This document shows, in pieces, positions 36,961 to 46,147 of a stretch of 64,000 bases of DNA (the stretch's first letter is position 1; the number at the start of each line of letters is the position of its first letter). The stretch lies in the NCBI RefSeq assembly GCF_018271995.1, contig NZ_JAGUCO010000004.1:62001-126000 (forward strand), written 5' to 3'. A program made the position numbers and the translations under genes. Origin of the DNA: Carboxylicivirga linearis. Its GTDB lineage: Bacteria; Bacteroidota; Bacteroidia; Bacteroidales; Marinilabiliaceae. The notes under the pieces were generated by a model. That model ran no database searches and was not told the DNA's origin. It saw only the letters and a list, made by a program, of their open reading frames with translations.

Positions 36961-36986
36961 AATACCCCGGTTATCACCGAGGTATT
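36961..36986 (-). terminator. Terminator of panC-panD
   Basis: AATACC (36961-36966) with GGTATT (36981-36986) and CGGT with ACCG inside, one mismatch, TATC loop. On the minus strand it is followed by a T-rich stretch. It abuts the rfaE2 promoter. Confidence 0.75.
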
Positions 36987-37010
36987 ACAATATCTTAAAA
37001 AAGTATATTT

Positions 37011-37361
37011 CTATACAAGCATATTAGTTGCAGTATCGGGGAATATAAATGTAGGTTTGAAAGCCTTCGCTTCTTCAAGCTCCATACTGCAATAGGTAAT
37101 AATAATTACCACATCGCCCACAGCAACTTTACGTGCTGCTGCTCCATTCAAGCAAATAACTCCTGAGCCTCTCTCACCCTTAATTACGTATGTTTCAATT
37201 CGCTCACCATTGTTATTATTAACTACCTGAACCTTCTCGTTTTCAATAATATTGGCTGCATCCATTAAATCTTCATCAATGGTAATGCTACCAACATAAT
37301 TCAAGTTAGCCTCGGTAACTGAAACATTATGCAACTTAGATTTTACTAACTCAATATTCAT
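37011..37361 (-). CDS. panD: Aspartate 1-decarboxylase
   Basis: 116 residues. The proenzyme cuts itself between Gly24 and Ser25 (NYVGSITID) to make the pyruvoyl cofactor. The later segments [35 protein letters not shown] are standard. It makes beta-alanine for pantothenate. The start overlaps the end of panC by 11 bases. Confidence 0.96.
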   Translation of the reverse strand: MNIELVKSKLHNVSVTEANLNYVGSITIDEDLMDAANIIENEKVQVVNNNNGERIETYVIKGERGSGVICLNGAAARKVAVGDVVIIITYCSMELEEAKAFKPTFIFPDTATNMLV

Positions 37362-38211
37362 GATCAGTATTTTTGTATGTCACGTTATCAATTAATCGAA
37401 CTTCTCCCGCAAACACAGCAATACAACCTACAATGTAATCACTATCACTCCAATTGTCAATTGCCTGCAGGGTATTTCCATCCACTATTTCAAAGTATTC
37501 AACTTCCAGCTCATCTGATTGATTAATCTGGGTTACAACCTTTGATTTTAGTTCATTAATTCTTAATTCCGGTGCAAATTTACAAGATTCAAATAAAGTA
37601 TGAGCAATCAGCGGTGCATTTTTTCGCTGATTAACATTTAATAAGGTATTGCGCGAACTCATTGCCAAACCATCCTCTTCCCTAATAATTTCACACGGAA
37701 TGATTTCAACACTCAGGTTCAATTGCTTAACCATAGCCCTTATTATCGCCAGTTGCTGAAAATCTTTCAATCCAAAGAAGGCTTTTTGTGGCTTTACCAT
37801 ATCAAACAAACGGCTAACCACCTGTGCAACTCCATTAAAATGCCCAGGTCTGAAACGTCCCTCCATTACTGATTCTAAATCACCAAAATTAAATTGTCTT
37901 GTATCCTCTTCAGGATATACTTCTTTAACATCTGGCGAAAAAAGAAGTTCACAATTTGCAGATTGAAGCATCTCAGCATCTCTGTCTAAATTGCGAGGAT
38001 AACTTTCCAGATCTTTGGAATTGTTGAATTGATTGGGATTAACAAATACACTTGCTACAACATAATCGGTTGCTTCAACCGCTTGTTTCACCAAAGAGAG
38101 ATGTCCTTTGTGCAATGCTCCCATAGTCGGTACAAAACCAACCTGTTTTCCTGCTTGCTTTGCTGCCTCAACATGCTTTTGCAGGTCGGCAACGGTTCTA
38201 ACTATCTTCAT
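37351..38211 (-). CDS. panC: Pantothenate synthetase (pantoate-beta-alanine ligase)
   Basis: 286 residues from the ATG at 38211. The frame opens 22 codons earlier, but the family begins at [10 protein letters not shown] and a -7-like element at 38255-38261 leaves the longer start untranscribed. Motifs [18 protein letters not shown] (HxGH type), [26 protein letters not shown] and the KMSKS-like AMSSRN are present. It joins pantoate with the beta-alanine made by PanD, an overlapping downstream gene. Confidence 0.96.
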   Translation of the reverse strand: MKIVRTVADLQKHVEAAKQAGKQVGFVPTMGALHKGHLSLVKQAVEATDYVVASVFVNPNQFNNSKDLESYPRNLDRDAEMLQSANCELLFSPDVKEVYPEEDTRQFNFGDLESVMEGRFRPGHFNGVAQVVSRLFDMVKPQKAFFGLKDFQQLAIIRAMVKQLNLSVEIIPCEIIREEDGLAMSSRNTLLNVNQRKNAPLIAHTLFESCKFAPELRINELKSKVVTQINQSDELEVEYFEIVDGNTLQAIDNWSDSDYIVGCIAVFAGEVRLIDNVTYKNTDHEY

Positions 38212-38254
38212 CGTATGTAATACTGCCCCTAAATGAGGTTTAAATTTTCGAGCG

Positions 38255-38261
38255 CAAAGTA
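38255..38261 (-). promoter_or_regulatory. Promoter -7-like element of panC-panD
   Basis: On the minus strand TACTTTG followed by C, one base shorter than the TAnnTTTG consensus. The same variant precedes upp, metK and (alternatively) metG in this window. Confidence 0.4.
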
Positions 38262-38370
38262 ACAAAATAAGAATCACTAATTTGAGAAACTTATCTCAAA
38301 AAAACATACTAATTCTCATACAACCCATCCAATTTTATCAATTGAAACAATGATTCAGAGTAATCTATAG

Positions 38371-38401
38371 TTTGTCTACTAGCATATTTTTAGTACTTTT
38401 G
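38371..38401 (+). promoter_or_regulatory. Promoter of the glycogen-synthase-like gene
   Basis: TTTG (38371-38374), 19 bases, then TACTTTTG (38394-38401) followed by C: the full Bacteroidota promoter consensus. Start predicted near 38408, leader about 28 bases. Confidence 0.75.
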
Positions 38402-38435
38402 CATTTGCAAATTATACTTCTACCAATTATAAGAA

Positions 38436-39242
38436 ATGGAAAAAGCCAAAGTCTTATTCATCTCACAGGAAATAACACCGTATCTGCCGGAAAGCGAAAT
38501 GTCGAAAATTGGCAGATATTTACCTCAAGGCATTCAGGAATTAGGTAAGGAAATCAGAACATTCATGCCCCGTTTTGGATGCATCAATGAGCGCAGAAAC
38601 CAATTACATGAAGTCATTCGTTTATCAGGTATGAACCTGATTATTGATGATACTGATCATCCATTGATCATTAAGGTAGCATCAATTCAGGCGGCACGTA
38701 TGCAGGTTTACTTTATTGATAACGAAGATTATTTTCAAAGAAAAGCCACTCTCACAGACAAGAATGGTGAAGAATTTGAAGATAACGACGAAAGAACTAT
38801 TTTCTTTGCCCGTGGCGCTTTAGAGACCACCAAGAAATTAAGATGGGCTCCGGACATTGTTCATTGTAACGGCTGGTTTACAGCTCTTGCTCCTTTGTAT
38901 ATTAAAAAGGCAATGAATGAAGACCCACACTTTGCAAACTCAAAAGTAGTTTACACTATTTATGATGATGAGTTTAAGAGTAACTGGGCTGATAACTTTA
39001 AAGAAAAGTTAAAAATTGAAGGTGTTGAAGACGCTGACTTGGAAGTACTCGAAAAAAGTGATTACATTCACCTCTCGAAATTAGCTATTGCAATGTCAGA
39101 TGGCGTTATTCAGGGAAGCGAAAACATTAATCCTGAATTAGTTGACTTCATCAAACAAACAGGCAAACCATTTTTAGGTTATCATGATGAAGAAAGCTAC
39201 ACTGAAGCATACAATGGTTTTTATGATTCATTGTTAGATTAA
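38436..39242 (+). CDS. Glycogen/starch synthase N-terminal-domain protein (GT5-like)
   Basis: 268 residues, about half of a full GT5 synthase. The N-domain is clear: KVLFISQEITPYL, GIQELGKEIRTFMPRFGCINERRNQLHEVIRLSGMNL, DNEDYFQRK, DDERTIFFARGALETTKKLRWAPDIVHCNGWFTALAPLYIK. The C-terminal nucleotide-binding half is absent, and the KxGGL substrate motif reads KIGRYL (residues 24-29). Independent glycogen synthesis is therefore doubtful. Stand-alone proteins of this type next to panC and followed by DUF4270 are common in Bacteroidota. It is 11 bases ahead of the DUF4270 gene. What it does is unknown. Confidence 0.85.
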   Translation: MEKAKVLFISQEITPYLPESEMSKIGRYLPQGIQELGKEIRTFMPRFGCINERRNQLHEVIRLSGMNLIIDDTDHPLIIKVASIQAARMQVYFIDNEDYFQRKATLTDKNGEEFEDNDERTIFFARGALETTKKLRWAPDIVHCNGWFTALAPLYIKKAMNEDPHFANSKVVYTIYDDEFKSNWADNFKEKLKIEGVEDADLEVLEKSDYIHLSKLAIAMSDGVIQGSENINPELVDFIKQTGKPFLGYHDEESYTEAYNGFYDSLLD

Positions 39243-39253
39243 CATCACATTTT

Positions 39254-41044
39254 ATGTACAAAAGATTTTTGAAAAATATATTTTCATTGAACCTGGGCCA
39301 ATTATTTTTTATTGGCCTTCTTTCTTTAACCGCTTGTAAAGATGAGCCTGCTCGTTTATCAGGTGGCGTATTACCAGATGGTGAGGTAATTCGTGGTCTA
39401 AACGAATACATTGAATTAGGTTCCAGAAATGTTATGCGCGAAGCCGTCCGCACAAATGATGCAGATTACGGTTTACTTGGTATTTTTAACGACTCTGTAT
39501 TTGGCCGTACCGAAGCTGACTTTGTTACTGACTTCTCAACTGGAGATCTTGCAAATTATTCGGTGATCATTGTAACCGGTGATTCAATACATGAAGTTGA
39601 CACTGTTCAATTCTATAAATTCAATAATAACAAACCCGAATACGATGATATTTGGAAAGTTGATAGCGTTGTTTTAAAACTTCAATATCAGTTTAACGAT
39701 TGGTATGGTGACATGTTAGAAAGACAACATTTAATGGTTTACGAATTAAATGCCCCATTGGGATCTAACTACACGCCTCGATACAGCAACGAAGAAGTTG
39801 ATTATAATCCTAACTTCATTGGGGACAAAATTGTTTATCCTAACGATGATGTGCCCGACTCCATGAGGGTTGCATCCAAATGGACTCCAGGTGGATTGTG
39901 GGAATACCCTGATAGTTTATTGAATTATCCCCAATATTTATGGGACATGGATAAATATCAGGCAAGCCGGGACAGTAATTGGATTGATTCAGACTTTACG
40001 GATCATACTACTAAAACCAAATACTGGAATATAAAATTAAATGATGAAGTAGCTGATCGTATCTTCAATATTGACAGTGCTTCAATAATGAGCACAGCAG
40101 ACTTTTTAAATATCTTCCCTGGTGTTTATGTAACAACAGATAAAACTATTCAGAGCGAAGGTAATTTAACCCGCATCAATTTATTGGGAACCAGTTCGTC
40201 GTTAGCTTCTCATTTAGCCATCCACTTCTCGCGGGAATATAAATACTTTAACCGTGATACAGTTTTAACTGACACCCTGGTTAATTACACTTACGAGTTC
40301 CCTGTTAATGTTGAGAATGTTAGATTTAACAGATTCAAACATGAAATAGATGACCGTATTGATACGGCTTCTACATCTCAAGGAAATATGTATGTTCAAG
40401 GTATGGCAGGGTTGTATTCTAAATTTATCATTCCTGATGAAATAAGTGCTTGGGCCGATTCATTAACATTAAATGAAGATTACAAGTTAGAAGGTGAACC
40501 ATACAGAACAACTGCTAATATTGAATTCTTCCTTGAGGTTGACACAATCAGCAATGTGCCTTGGAATAGTGGTGGCATACAGCGATACCAATTACCAACG
40601 AGCCTTGAAATAATGATGAAGGATAAAGACGGTGAATTTGTGACACCAACCTATTCACTCGAGGTGAACAACACTACTGTTTCCGGATTTATCTTTGGAG
40701 TTACCGGCTCAACCGGATCACGCACAGGAAATGGTGAAAGGGTATCCAGACAAGTTGATGATGGCAATGGAGGTTATCGCACAGAGTACTTGTACCGCTT
40801 TATTATGAATGCCGATTACTTTAATTATCTAATGCGAGAATTAGACGAAAGACGGTTTGAAAATGATTGGGATTTAGATGATGAAGAATTCATTAATGAA
40901 TTCCATAAATTATTCAACACGGAGTATTTCATTGGTCCTAATTCATCAACCTATAATTTCAGAAGAGTGAAATTATTCAGTGGTGCTCATTCTGAGAAAC
41001 CTTTTAGAATGAACATTAAATATTATCATTACGTACCAAGATAA
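39254..41044 (+). CDS. DUF4270 family lipoprotein
   Basis: 596 residues. A lipoprotein signal peptide ends at LLSLTAC (Cys about residue 28). The mature protein is beta-rich with many Asp and Asn, carrying the family's opening (LSGGVLPDGEVI) and a segment VDSVVLKLQY. Domain DUF4270 is found in exported Bacteroidota lipoproteins; no biochemical function is known. It follows the glycogen-synthase-like gene by 11 bases, so the two form an operon, and it ends in a terminator. Confidence 0.88.
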   Translation: MYKRFLKNIFSLNLGQLFFIGLLSLTACKDEPARLSGGVLPDGEVIRGLNEYIELGSRNVMREAVRTNDADYGLLGIFNDSVFGRTEADFVTDFSTGDLANYSVIIVTGDSIHEVDTVQFYKFNNNKPEYDDIWKVDSVVLKLQYQFNDWYGDMLERQHLMVYELNAPLGSNYTPRYSNEEVDYNPNFIGDKIVYPNDDVPDSMRVASKWTPGGLWEYPDSLLNYPQYLWDMDKYQASRDSNWIDSDFTDHTTKTKYWNIKLNDEVADRIFNIDSASIMSTADFLNIFPGVYVTTDKTIQSEGNLTRINLLGTSSSLASHLAIHFSREYKYFNRDTVLTDTLVNYTYEFPVNVENVRFNRFKHEIDDRIDTASTSQGNMYVQGMAGLYSKFIIPDEISAWADSLTLNEDYKLEGEPYRTTANIEFFLEVDTISNVPWNSGGIQRYQLPTSLEIMMKDKDGEFVTPTYSLEVNNTTVSGFIFGVTGSTGSRTGNGERVSRQVDDGNGGYRTEYLYRFIMNADYFNYLMRELDERRFENDWDLDDEEFINEFHKLFNTEYFIGPNSSTYNFRRVKLFSGAHSEKPFRMNIKYYHYVPR

Positions 41045-41070
41045 AACCAAACTGAATATATATTTTCAGG

Positions 41071-41097
41071 AAGGATGCCAGTAGGCATCCTTTTTTT
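41071..41097 (+). terminator. Terminator of the DUF4270 operon
   Basis: AAGGATGCC (41071-41079) with GGCATCCTT (41084-41092), AGTA loop, then a T run. Confidence 0.92.
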
Positions 41098-41249
41098 GTA
41101 TCCTTACAATCAAATTCTTTTCCAACCTTTCTTTTATACCGCAGCAACAACTATATCCTTGCAAAACTCTTTCTTTTTATTCTGAAGTTACATAATAGTC
41201 GCCAACTTTTATACTTTCGCTTTCGAACGAAAATGGAAGAAAAACCTAC

Positions 41250-43244
41250 ATGAAGGACTACCGCTTATTAAGCAAAGAAGAAATCATTGATTTAGAAGCC
41301 AAAAATTGCTTTTGCTCTGATTGGAGCAAGGTAGAAGTTCATAAAGACTTTTCTTCTCAAAGTATTCGAAATACAATCTTTTCTGGTGAAATCAAGCTAG
41401 GTTCATTTAATAAAGTGTTTACTTTCTCTGGTGGAGTTCAAAAAAAAGCAGGCATATCTAATGCCACCATTCATAATTGCACTATTGAGTCAGACACCTA
41501 CATAAATCAGGTTAAAAACCACATTGCAAATTACCATATTCAGTCAGAAGTAATTATTGAAAATGTTGATTCCATTATTACGGAGAACGAATCTTGCTTC
41601 GGAAATGGAGTAAAAGTATCAGCACTGAATGAAGCAGGTGGTAGAGAAATATCTATCTACAACGAGCTTTCAGCGCATACAGGTTACATTTTAGCACTGT
41701 ATCGTCATCGACCTGCACTCATTAAGAAGATTCAAAATTTAATAGATCAATACTGTGATAAAATTTGCAGCAATCGAGGCACCATATCTCATGGAGCCCG
41801 ACTGATTAACTGTCGCACTATTATTGATACTAATATTGGCGAATACGCTTTAATAGAAGGTATTTACCGGCTGGAAAACGGAAGCATTAATAGCTCAATA
41901 GAGGCTCCTAGTTATTTTGGACCTGGTATAATTGCCGAAAACTTTATATCAGGATCAGGTTCTAAAGTTAGTGATGGTGCATTGGTAAGCAATTGCTTCA
42001 TTGGCCAAGGATGTGAGTTAGGCAAGCAGTATTCAGCAGAGAATTCAGTTTTCTTCGCTAATAGTCAGGGATTTCATGGCGAGGCTTGCTCCATTTTTGC
42101 GGGCCCTTACACCGTAACTCATCATAAATCGACTTTGCTAATTGCAGGTTATTTCTCATTTATGAATGCTGGCAGTGGGTCTAACCAAAGCAACCACATG
42201 TACAAGTTGGGCCCGATCCATCAAGGTGTTTTAGAAAGAGGATCAAAAACCACCAGTGATTCATATATACTGTGGCCAGCCCGTATTGGTGCTTTTTCAT
42301 TGGTTATGGGACGCCATTATCGCAATCCGGATACATCTAATCTTCCTTTCTCCTATTTAATCGAGAATCAGGATGAAAGTCTATTGGCACCGGGTGTAAA
42401 TCTACGTAGTGTAGGCACCATTCGCGATGCCAGAAAATGGCCAAAAAGGGATAAACGTAAGGATTCTAAACTTTTAGACTTTATTAACTTTAATTTACTT
42501 AGCCCTTTTACCATCCAAAAAATGCTGAAAGGAAGGGACATTTTAAGAGAATTAAAATCATCAAGTGGCCCTACATCAGACTATTACATGTTTAATAGTG
42601 TAAAAATAACAAATACCTCATTAGAACGAGGTATTGATTTATATACCCTGGGCATCATCAAATTCTTAGGCAATGCACTGATAAAAAAGCTAGAAGACAT
42701 TACCTTTGTTAATTCGGAAGAATTAAGGACAAGCCTGGCTCCCCAATCGTCATATGGAAACGGCGAATGGATTGACATGGCTGGTTTGCTCGTTCCGAAC
42801 GAAAGGGTAATGACCCTGCTTGATGATCTTGAAAACGATGTCATATCTGATTTAGATGAATTAAATAGCAGATATGAATCGTTGCATATGAACTATTTTG
42901 ATTATGCCTGGAATTGGTGTGTCAATATTTTCGAACAAGAGTTTGGTCTAAATCTACAAAAAGTAGAAATAGATCAATTACTTACGTTTATTGACCAATG
43001 GAAAAAAAGTGTAATCGACTTAGATAATATGCTTTATGCCGATGCCCGTAAGGAGTTTACTTTAAACACCCAAACGGGATTTGGTATTGACGGTAGCGAA
43101 GAAACACGCTCTCTTGATTTTGAACAAGTGAGGGGCGAGTTTGAGAGCCATCCGTCTGTTCAGGATATTCGTAATCATATTCGTGAAAAGAGCAGACTGG
43201 CTGAAGAGCTGAAGGAAAGGCTTATCCTTTGTAAGAAGAGATAA
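41250..43244 (+). CDS. DUF4954 family left-handed beta-helix protein
   Basis: 664 residues. Many hexapeptide-like turns (GVKVSALNEAGGREI, GARLINCRTIIDTNIGEYALIEG, GSKVSDGALVSNCFIGQGCELG) show a left-handed parallel beta helix as in sugar acyltransferases and sugar-nucleotide pyrophosphorylases. An unusual His-rich central segment (NSQGFHGEACSIFAGPYTVTHHKSTLLIAG) and SQSNHMYKLGPIHQGVLERGSKT are features of DUF4954. The last 250 residues are helical. The reaction is unknown. nagB begins 19 bases downstream and glmS after that, pointing to a part in hexosamine phosphate metabolism. Confidence 0.87.
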   Translation: MKDYRLLSKEEIIDLEAKNCFCSDWSKVEVHKDFSSQSIRNTIFSGEIKLGSFNKVFTFSGGVQKKAGISNATIHNCTIESDTYINQVKNHIANYHIQSEVIIENVDSIITENESCFGNGVKVSALNEAGGREISIYNELSAHTGYILALYRHRPALIKKIQNLIDQYCDKICSNRGTISHGARLINCRTIIDTNIGEYALIEGIYRLENGSINSSIEAPSYFGPGIIAENFISGSGSKVSDGALVSNCFIGQGCELGKQYSAENSVFFANSQGFHGEACSIFAGPYTVTHHKSTLLIAGYFSFMNAGSGSNQSNHMYKLGPIHQGVLERGSKTTSDSYILWPARIGAFSLVMGRHYRNPDTSNLPFSYLIENQDESLLAPGVNLRSVGTIRDARKWPKRDKRKDSKLLDFINFNLLSPFTIQKMLKGRDILRELKSSSGPTSDYYMFNSVKITNTSLERGIDLYTLGIIKFLGNALIKKLEDITFVNSEELRTSLAPQSSYGNGEWIDMAGLLVPNERVMTLLDDLENDVISDLDELNSRYESLHMNYFDYAWNWCVNIFEQEFGLNLQKVEIDQLLTFIDQWKKSVIDLDNMLYADARKEFTLNTQTGFGIDGSEETRSLDFEQVRGEFESHPSVQDIRNHIREKSRLAEELKERLILCKKR

Positions 43245-43263
43245 ACCTTAAAATAGATTACAA

Positions 43264-44067
43264 ATGAGATTAATTATTGAGCCGGATTATAAAGTACTGT
43301 CGAAATGGGCAGCCACTTATATAGCCCAGAGAATTAACAAACACAATGGAGAACGTCCATTTGTATTAGGACTTCCTACTGGTTCATCCCCATTAGGCAC
43401 ATACAAAGAGTTAATTCGATTACATAAAGAAGGGAAAGTTTCTTTTCAGAATGTAATCACTTTTAACATGGATGAGTATAGAGAAATTCCAAGAGAGCAT
43501 CCGCAAAGCTATTACACGTTTATGTGGGAAAACTTTTTTGGACATATCGACATCAAGCCTGAGAATACCAATATTTTAAATGGTCAGGCAGAAGATCCGG
43601 AAGCGGAATGCGAACGATATGAAAATAAAATAAAAGAAGTTGGAGGTATTGATTTGTTTATGGGTGGAATTGGCCCCGATGGACATTTGGCTTTCAACGA
43701 ACCGGGATCATCATTACAATCCCGTACCAGAGTTAAAACGTTAACTTACGACACCATTTTAGCGAATTCACGATTTTTTAATCACGATCCTGATCAGGTA
43801 CCCAAAACAGCCTTAACCGTTGGAGTAGGAACTGTATTGGATTCAAAAGAAGTTTTGATTATCGTTAATGGTTTTAATAAAGCGAGAGCTTTGCAACATG
43901 CTGTGGAAGAAGGAATCAATCACATGTGGACTATCAGCGCATTACAAATGCATGCTAAAGGTATAATTGTTTGTGACGAAGCTGCCACTTATGAATTAAA
44001 GGTGGGAACGTACCGATATTTTAAAGATATCGAAAAAGACAATTTATCACCCAATAGTCAGTGGTAA
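43264..44067 (+). CDS. nagB: Glucosamine-6-phosphate deaminase
   Basis: 267 residues. [29 protein letters not shown] (the catalytic Asp), [17 protein letters not shown] and [12 protein letters not shown] match NagB of full length. It turns glucosamine 6-phosphate into fructose 6-phosphate and ammonia, the reverse direction of GlmS encoded next. It sits 19 bases after the DUF4954 gene. Confidence 0.96.
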   Translation: MRLIIEPDYKVLSKWAATYIAQRINKHNGERPFVLGLPTGSSPLGTYKELIRLHKEGKVSFQNVITFNMDEYREIPREHPQSYYTFMWENFFGHIDIKPENTNILNGQAEDPEAECERYENKIKEVGGIDLFMGGIGPDGHLAFNEPGSSLQSRTRVKTLTYDTILANSRFFNHDPDQVPKTALTVGVGTVLDSKEVLIIVNGFNKARALQHAVEEGINHMWTISALQMHAKGIIVCDEAATYELKVGTYRYFKDIEKDNLSPNSQW

Positions 44068-44072
44068 TCAAA

Positions 44073-44148
44073 AAAGGCTAACATTTTAGCCTTTAAAACA
44101 TTATATTTCATAATGTAAAGAGGAATTCTTTCGCAAGGGTTCCTCTTT
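44073..44148 (+). repeat. Three consecutive inverted repeats between nagB and glmS
   Basis: First: AAAGGCTAA/TTAGCCTTT (44073-44094). Second: ACATTAT/ATAATGT (44098-44116). Third: a 14-bp stem with two G-U pairs (44117-44130 with 44135-44148) followed by TCGTTTTATT, which can serve as a terminator. Together they fill most of the 128-base spacer ahead of glmS. Confidence 0.75.
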
Positions 44149-44195
44149 CGTTTTATTATGAAATAATTTTAATACAATACTAAAAGTAAAAATAT

Positions 44196-46031
44196 ATGTG
44201 CGGAATAGTAGCTTATGTTGGAGACCGAACCGCTTACCCAATTATAATAAAAGGTCTGCAACGACTAGAATACAGAGGGTACGACTCAGCGGGGTTAGCA
44301 TTGGTTAACGATGGTGTACACGTTTACAAATGCAAAGGAAAGGTTAAGGATTTGGAAGAGCACGCGAAAGGAAAGTCTATATCCGGATCGATTGGAATTG
44401 GTCATACCAGATGGGCTACTCATGGTGAGCCTAGCGATAACAATGCGCACCCACATGTTTCCCAAAACGGAAAATTTATTGTGGTACACAATGGTATCAT
44501 CGAAAACTATTCGCATTTAAAGAAAGAACTAATCAACAGAGGTTATAGTTTCAAAAGCGATACTGATACCGAAGTATTAGCCAATTTAATAGAAAACATC
44601 TATCTGGAAGAGAAAGTAGATGCTGAAATTGCCGTTCGCTATGCTTTAACCAAAGTGGTTGGAGCCTACGGCTTGGTTATTACATGTACAGATGAAGAAG
44701 ACAAACTTATTGCTGCCCGTAAAGGAAGTCCATTAGTTATTGGTGTTGGCGAAAAAGAATATTTTCTGGCTTCTGATGCTACCCCAATTGTTGAATATAC
44801 CGATCAGGTTATATACATGAATGACGAAGAAGTGGCGGTTATTAATAAAGATAACCTAACGCTTAAAAGCATTCAAAACGACTCTAAGAAACCTAAAATA
44901 CAAAAAGTCAGTCTTAGTATTGATGAAATAGATAAAGGCCCATATGAGCACTTTATGTTGAAAGAAATTTATGAACAACCTCTTTCAATCGAAGATACTT
45001 TCCGAGGGCGTATATCCATGGATCATTCAAAAATATTTCTTGGAGGTATAATTGATGTACTTCCACAAATTACGCAAGCTAATCGCATTATTATTCTAGC
45101 TTGTGGAACATCATGGCATGCGGGTTTAGTAGGTGAATATCTTTTTGAAGAGTTTGCACGCATTCCGGTTGAAGTCGAGTACGCCAGTGAATTTCGCTAC
45201 CGAAATCCGGTTATCAATAAAGATGATGTTATTATAGCCATATCGCAAAGTGGAGAAACTGCAGATACATTGGCTGCCATAAAAATGGCAAAAGAACAGG
45301 GTGCAACCATATTGGGTATTTGTAATGTAGCAGGTTCATCAATCCCTCGCGAAACTCATGCCGGGGTATATACACATGCGGGACCTGAAATCGGTGTTGC
45401 TTCAACCAAAGCATTTACTTCTCAGGTAACGGTTCTTACCATGATGTCAATGCTACTGGGTAAAACCAGAGGATTTTTATCAAAAGAAGAATACACTCAT
45501 TTGGTAGGTGAATTAACTCAGATACCTGATAAAATTAGAACTATACTTCAGGCTGATGATGAAATCAAAAAGATTTCGGAAACCTATCAACATGCAACAA
45601 ATGCCTTGTATTTAGGCAGAGGATATTTATTCCCGGTTGCCCTTGAGGGAGCTCTTAAGTTGAAAGAAATCTCCTATATCCATGCCGAAGGATATCCTGC
45701 TGCAGAAATGAAACACGGCCCTATTGCATTAATTGATGAAAACATGCCGGTTTTTGTTTTAGCAACCAAGGACAAATCGTATGAAAAAATTGTAAGCAAC
45801 ATACAAGAAGTAAAAGCACGTAATGGTAAAGTAATTGCTATCGTCACAAAAGGTGATGAAGTGATTAAGAAAATGGCTGATCATGTTATTGAAGTACCTG
45901 ATTGCCACGAAGCTGTTGCGCCATTACTAACTGTTATTCCGTTGCAATTTATATCGTATCACATTGCGGTCATGCGTGGCTGTAATGTTGATCAACCGCG
46001 CAATCTGGCTAAGTCAGTAACGGTTGAATAA
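44196..46031 (+). CDS. glmS: Glutamine-fructose-6-phosphate aminotransferase (isomerising)
   Basis: 611 residues. Class II glutamine amidotransferase domain with catalytic Cys2 (MCGIVAYVGDR), RLEYRGYDSAG and HTRWATHGEPSDNNAHPH. Two SIS domains follow: ACGTSWHAGLVGEYLFEEFARIPVEVEYASEFRYR with SQSGETADTLAA, and LGRGYLFPVALEGALKLKEISYIHAEGYPAAEMKHGP. The C-terminus ends in DQPRNLAKSVTVE. It makes glucosamine 6-phosphate, the entry to peptidoglycan and LPS amino sugars. There is no glmS ribozyme signature in the upstream spacer. Confidence 0.98.
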   Translation: MCGIVAYVGDRTAYPIIIKGLQRLEYRGYDSAGLALVNDGVHVYKCKGKVKDLEEHAKGKSISGSIGIGHTRWATHGEPSDNNAHPHVSQNGKFIVVHNGIIENYSHLKKELINRGYSFKSDTDTEVLANLIENIYLEEKVDAEIAVRYALTKVVGAYGLVITCTDEEDKLIAARKGSPLVIGVGEKEYFLASDATPIVEYTDQVIYMNDEEVAVINKDNLTLKSIQNDSKKPKIQKVSLSIDEIDKGPYEHFMLKEIYEQPLSIEDTFRGRISMDHSKIFLGGIIDVLPQITQANRIIILACGTSWHAGLVGEYLFEEFARIPVEVEYASEFRYRNPVINKDDVIIAISQSGETADTLAAIKMAKEQGATILGICNVAGSSIPRETHAGVYTHAGPEIGVASTKAFTSQVTVLTMMSMLLGKTRGFLSKEEYTHLVGELTQIPDKIRTILQADDEIKKISETYQHATNALYLGRGYLFPVALEGALKLKEISYIHAEGYPAAEMKHGPIALIDENMPVFVLATKDKSYEKIVSNIQEVKARNGKVIAIVTKGDEVIKKMADHVIEVPDCHEAVAPLLTVIPLQFISYHIAVMRGCNVDQPRNLAKSVTVE

Positions 46032-46088
46032 GCATTGATTCCTGCTTGGAATTAGTGTATGTAATACTTTTAAGGTTTATCTCTCAGT

Positions 46089-46120
46089 AAAAGCCCGATT
46101 GAAACGTCAACCGGGCTTTA
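46089..46120. terminator. Terminator between glmS and rfbB
   Basis: AAAGCCCG (46090-46097) with CGGGCTTT (46112-46119), plus TTGA/TCAA inside after one mismatch, AACG loop. Shared by the convergent genes. Confidence 0.8.
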
Positions 46121-46147
46121 CTATTTTTTATTTCTACTCAAGTAGGA

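Noticed and set aside
44068-44195. glmS ribozyme in the glmS leader
   Set aside because: The spacer holds simple hairpins only and is too short for the ribozyme core; the class is mainly found in Firmicutes.
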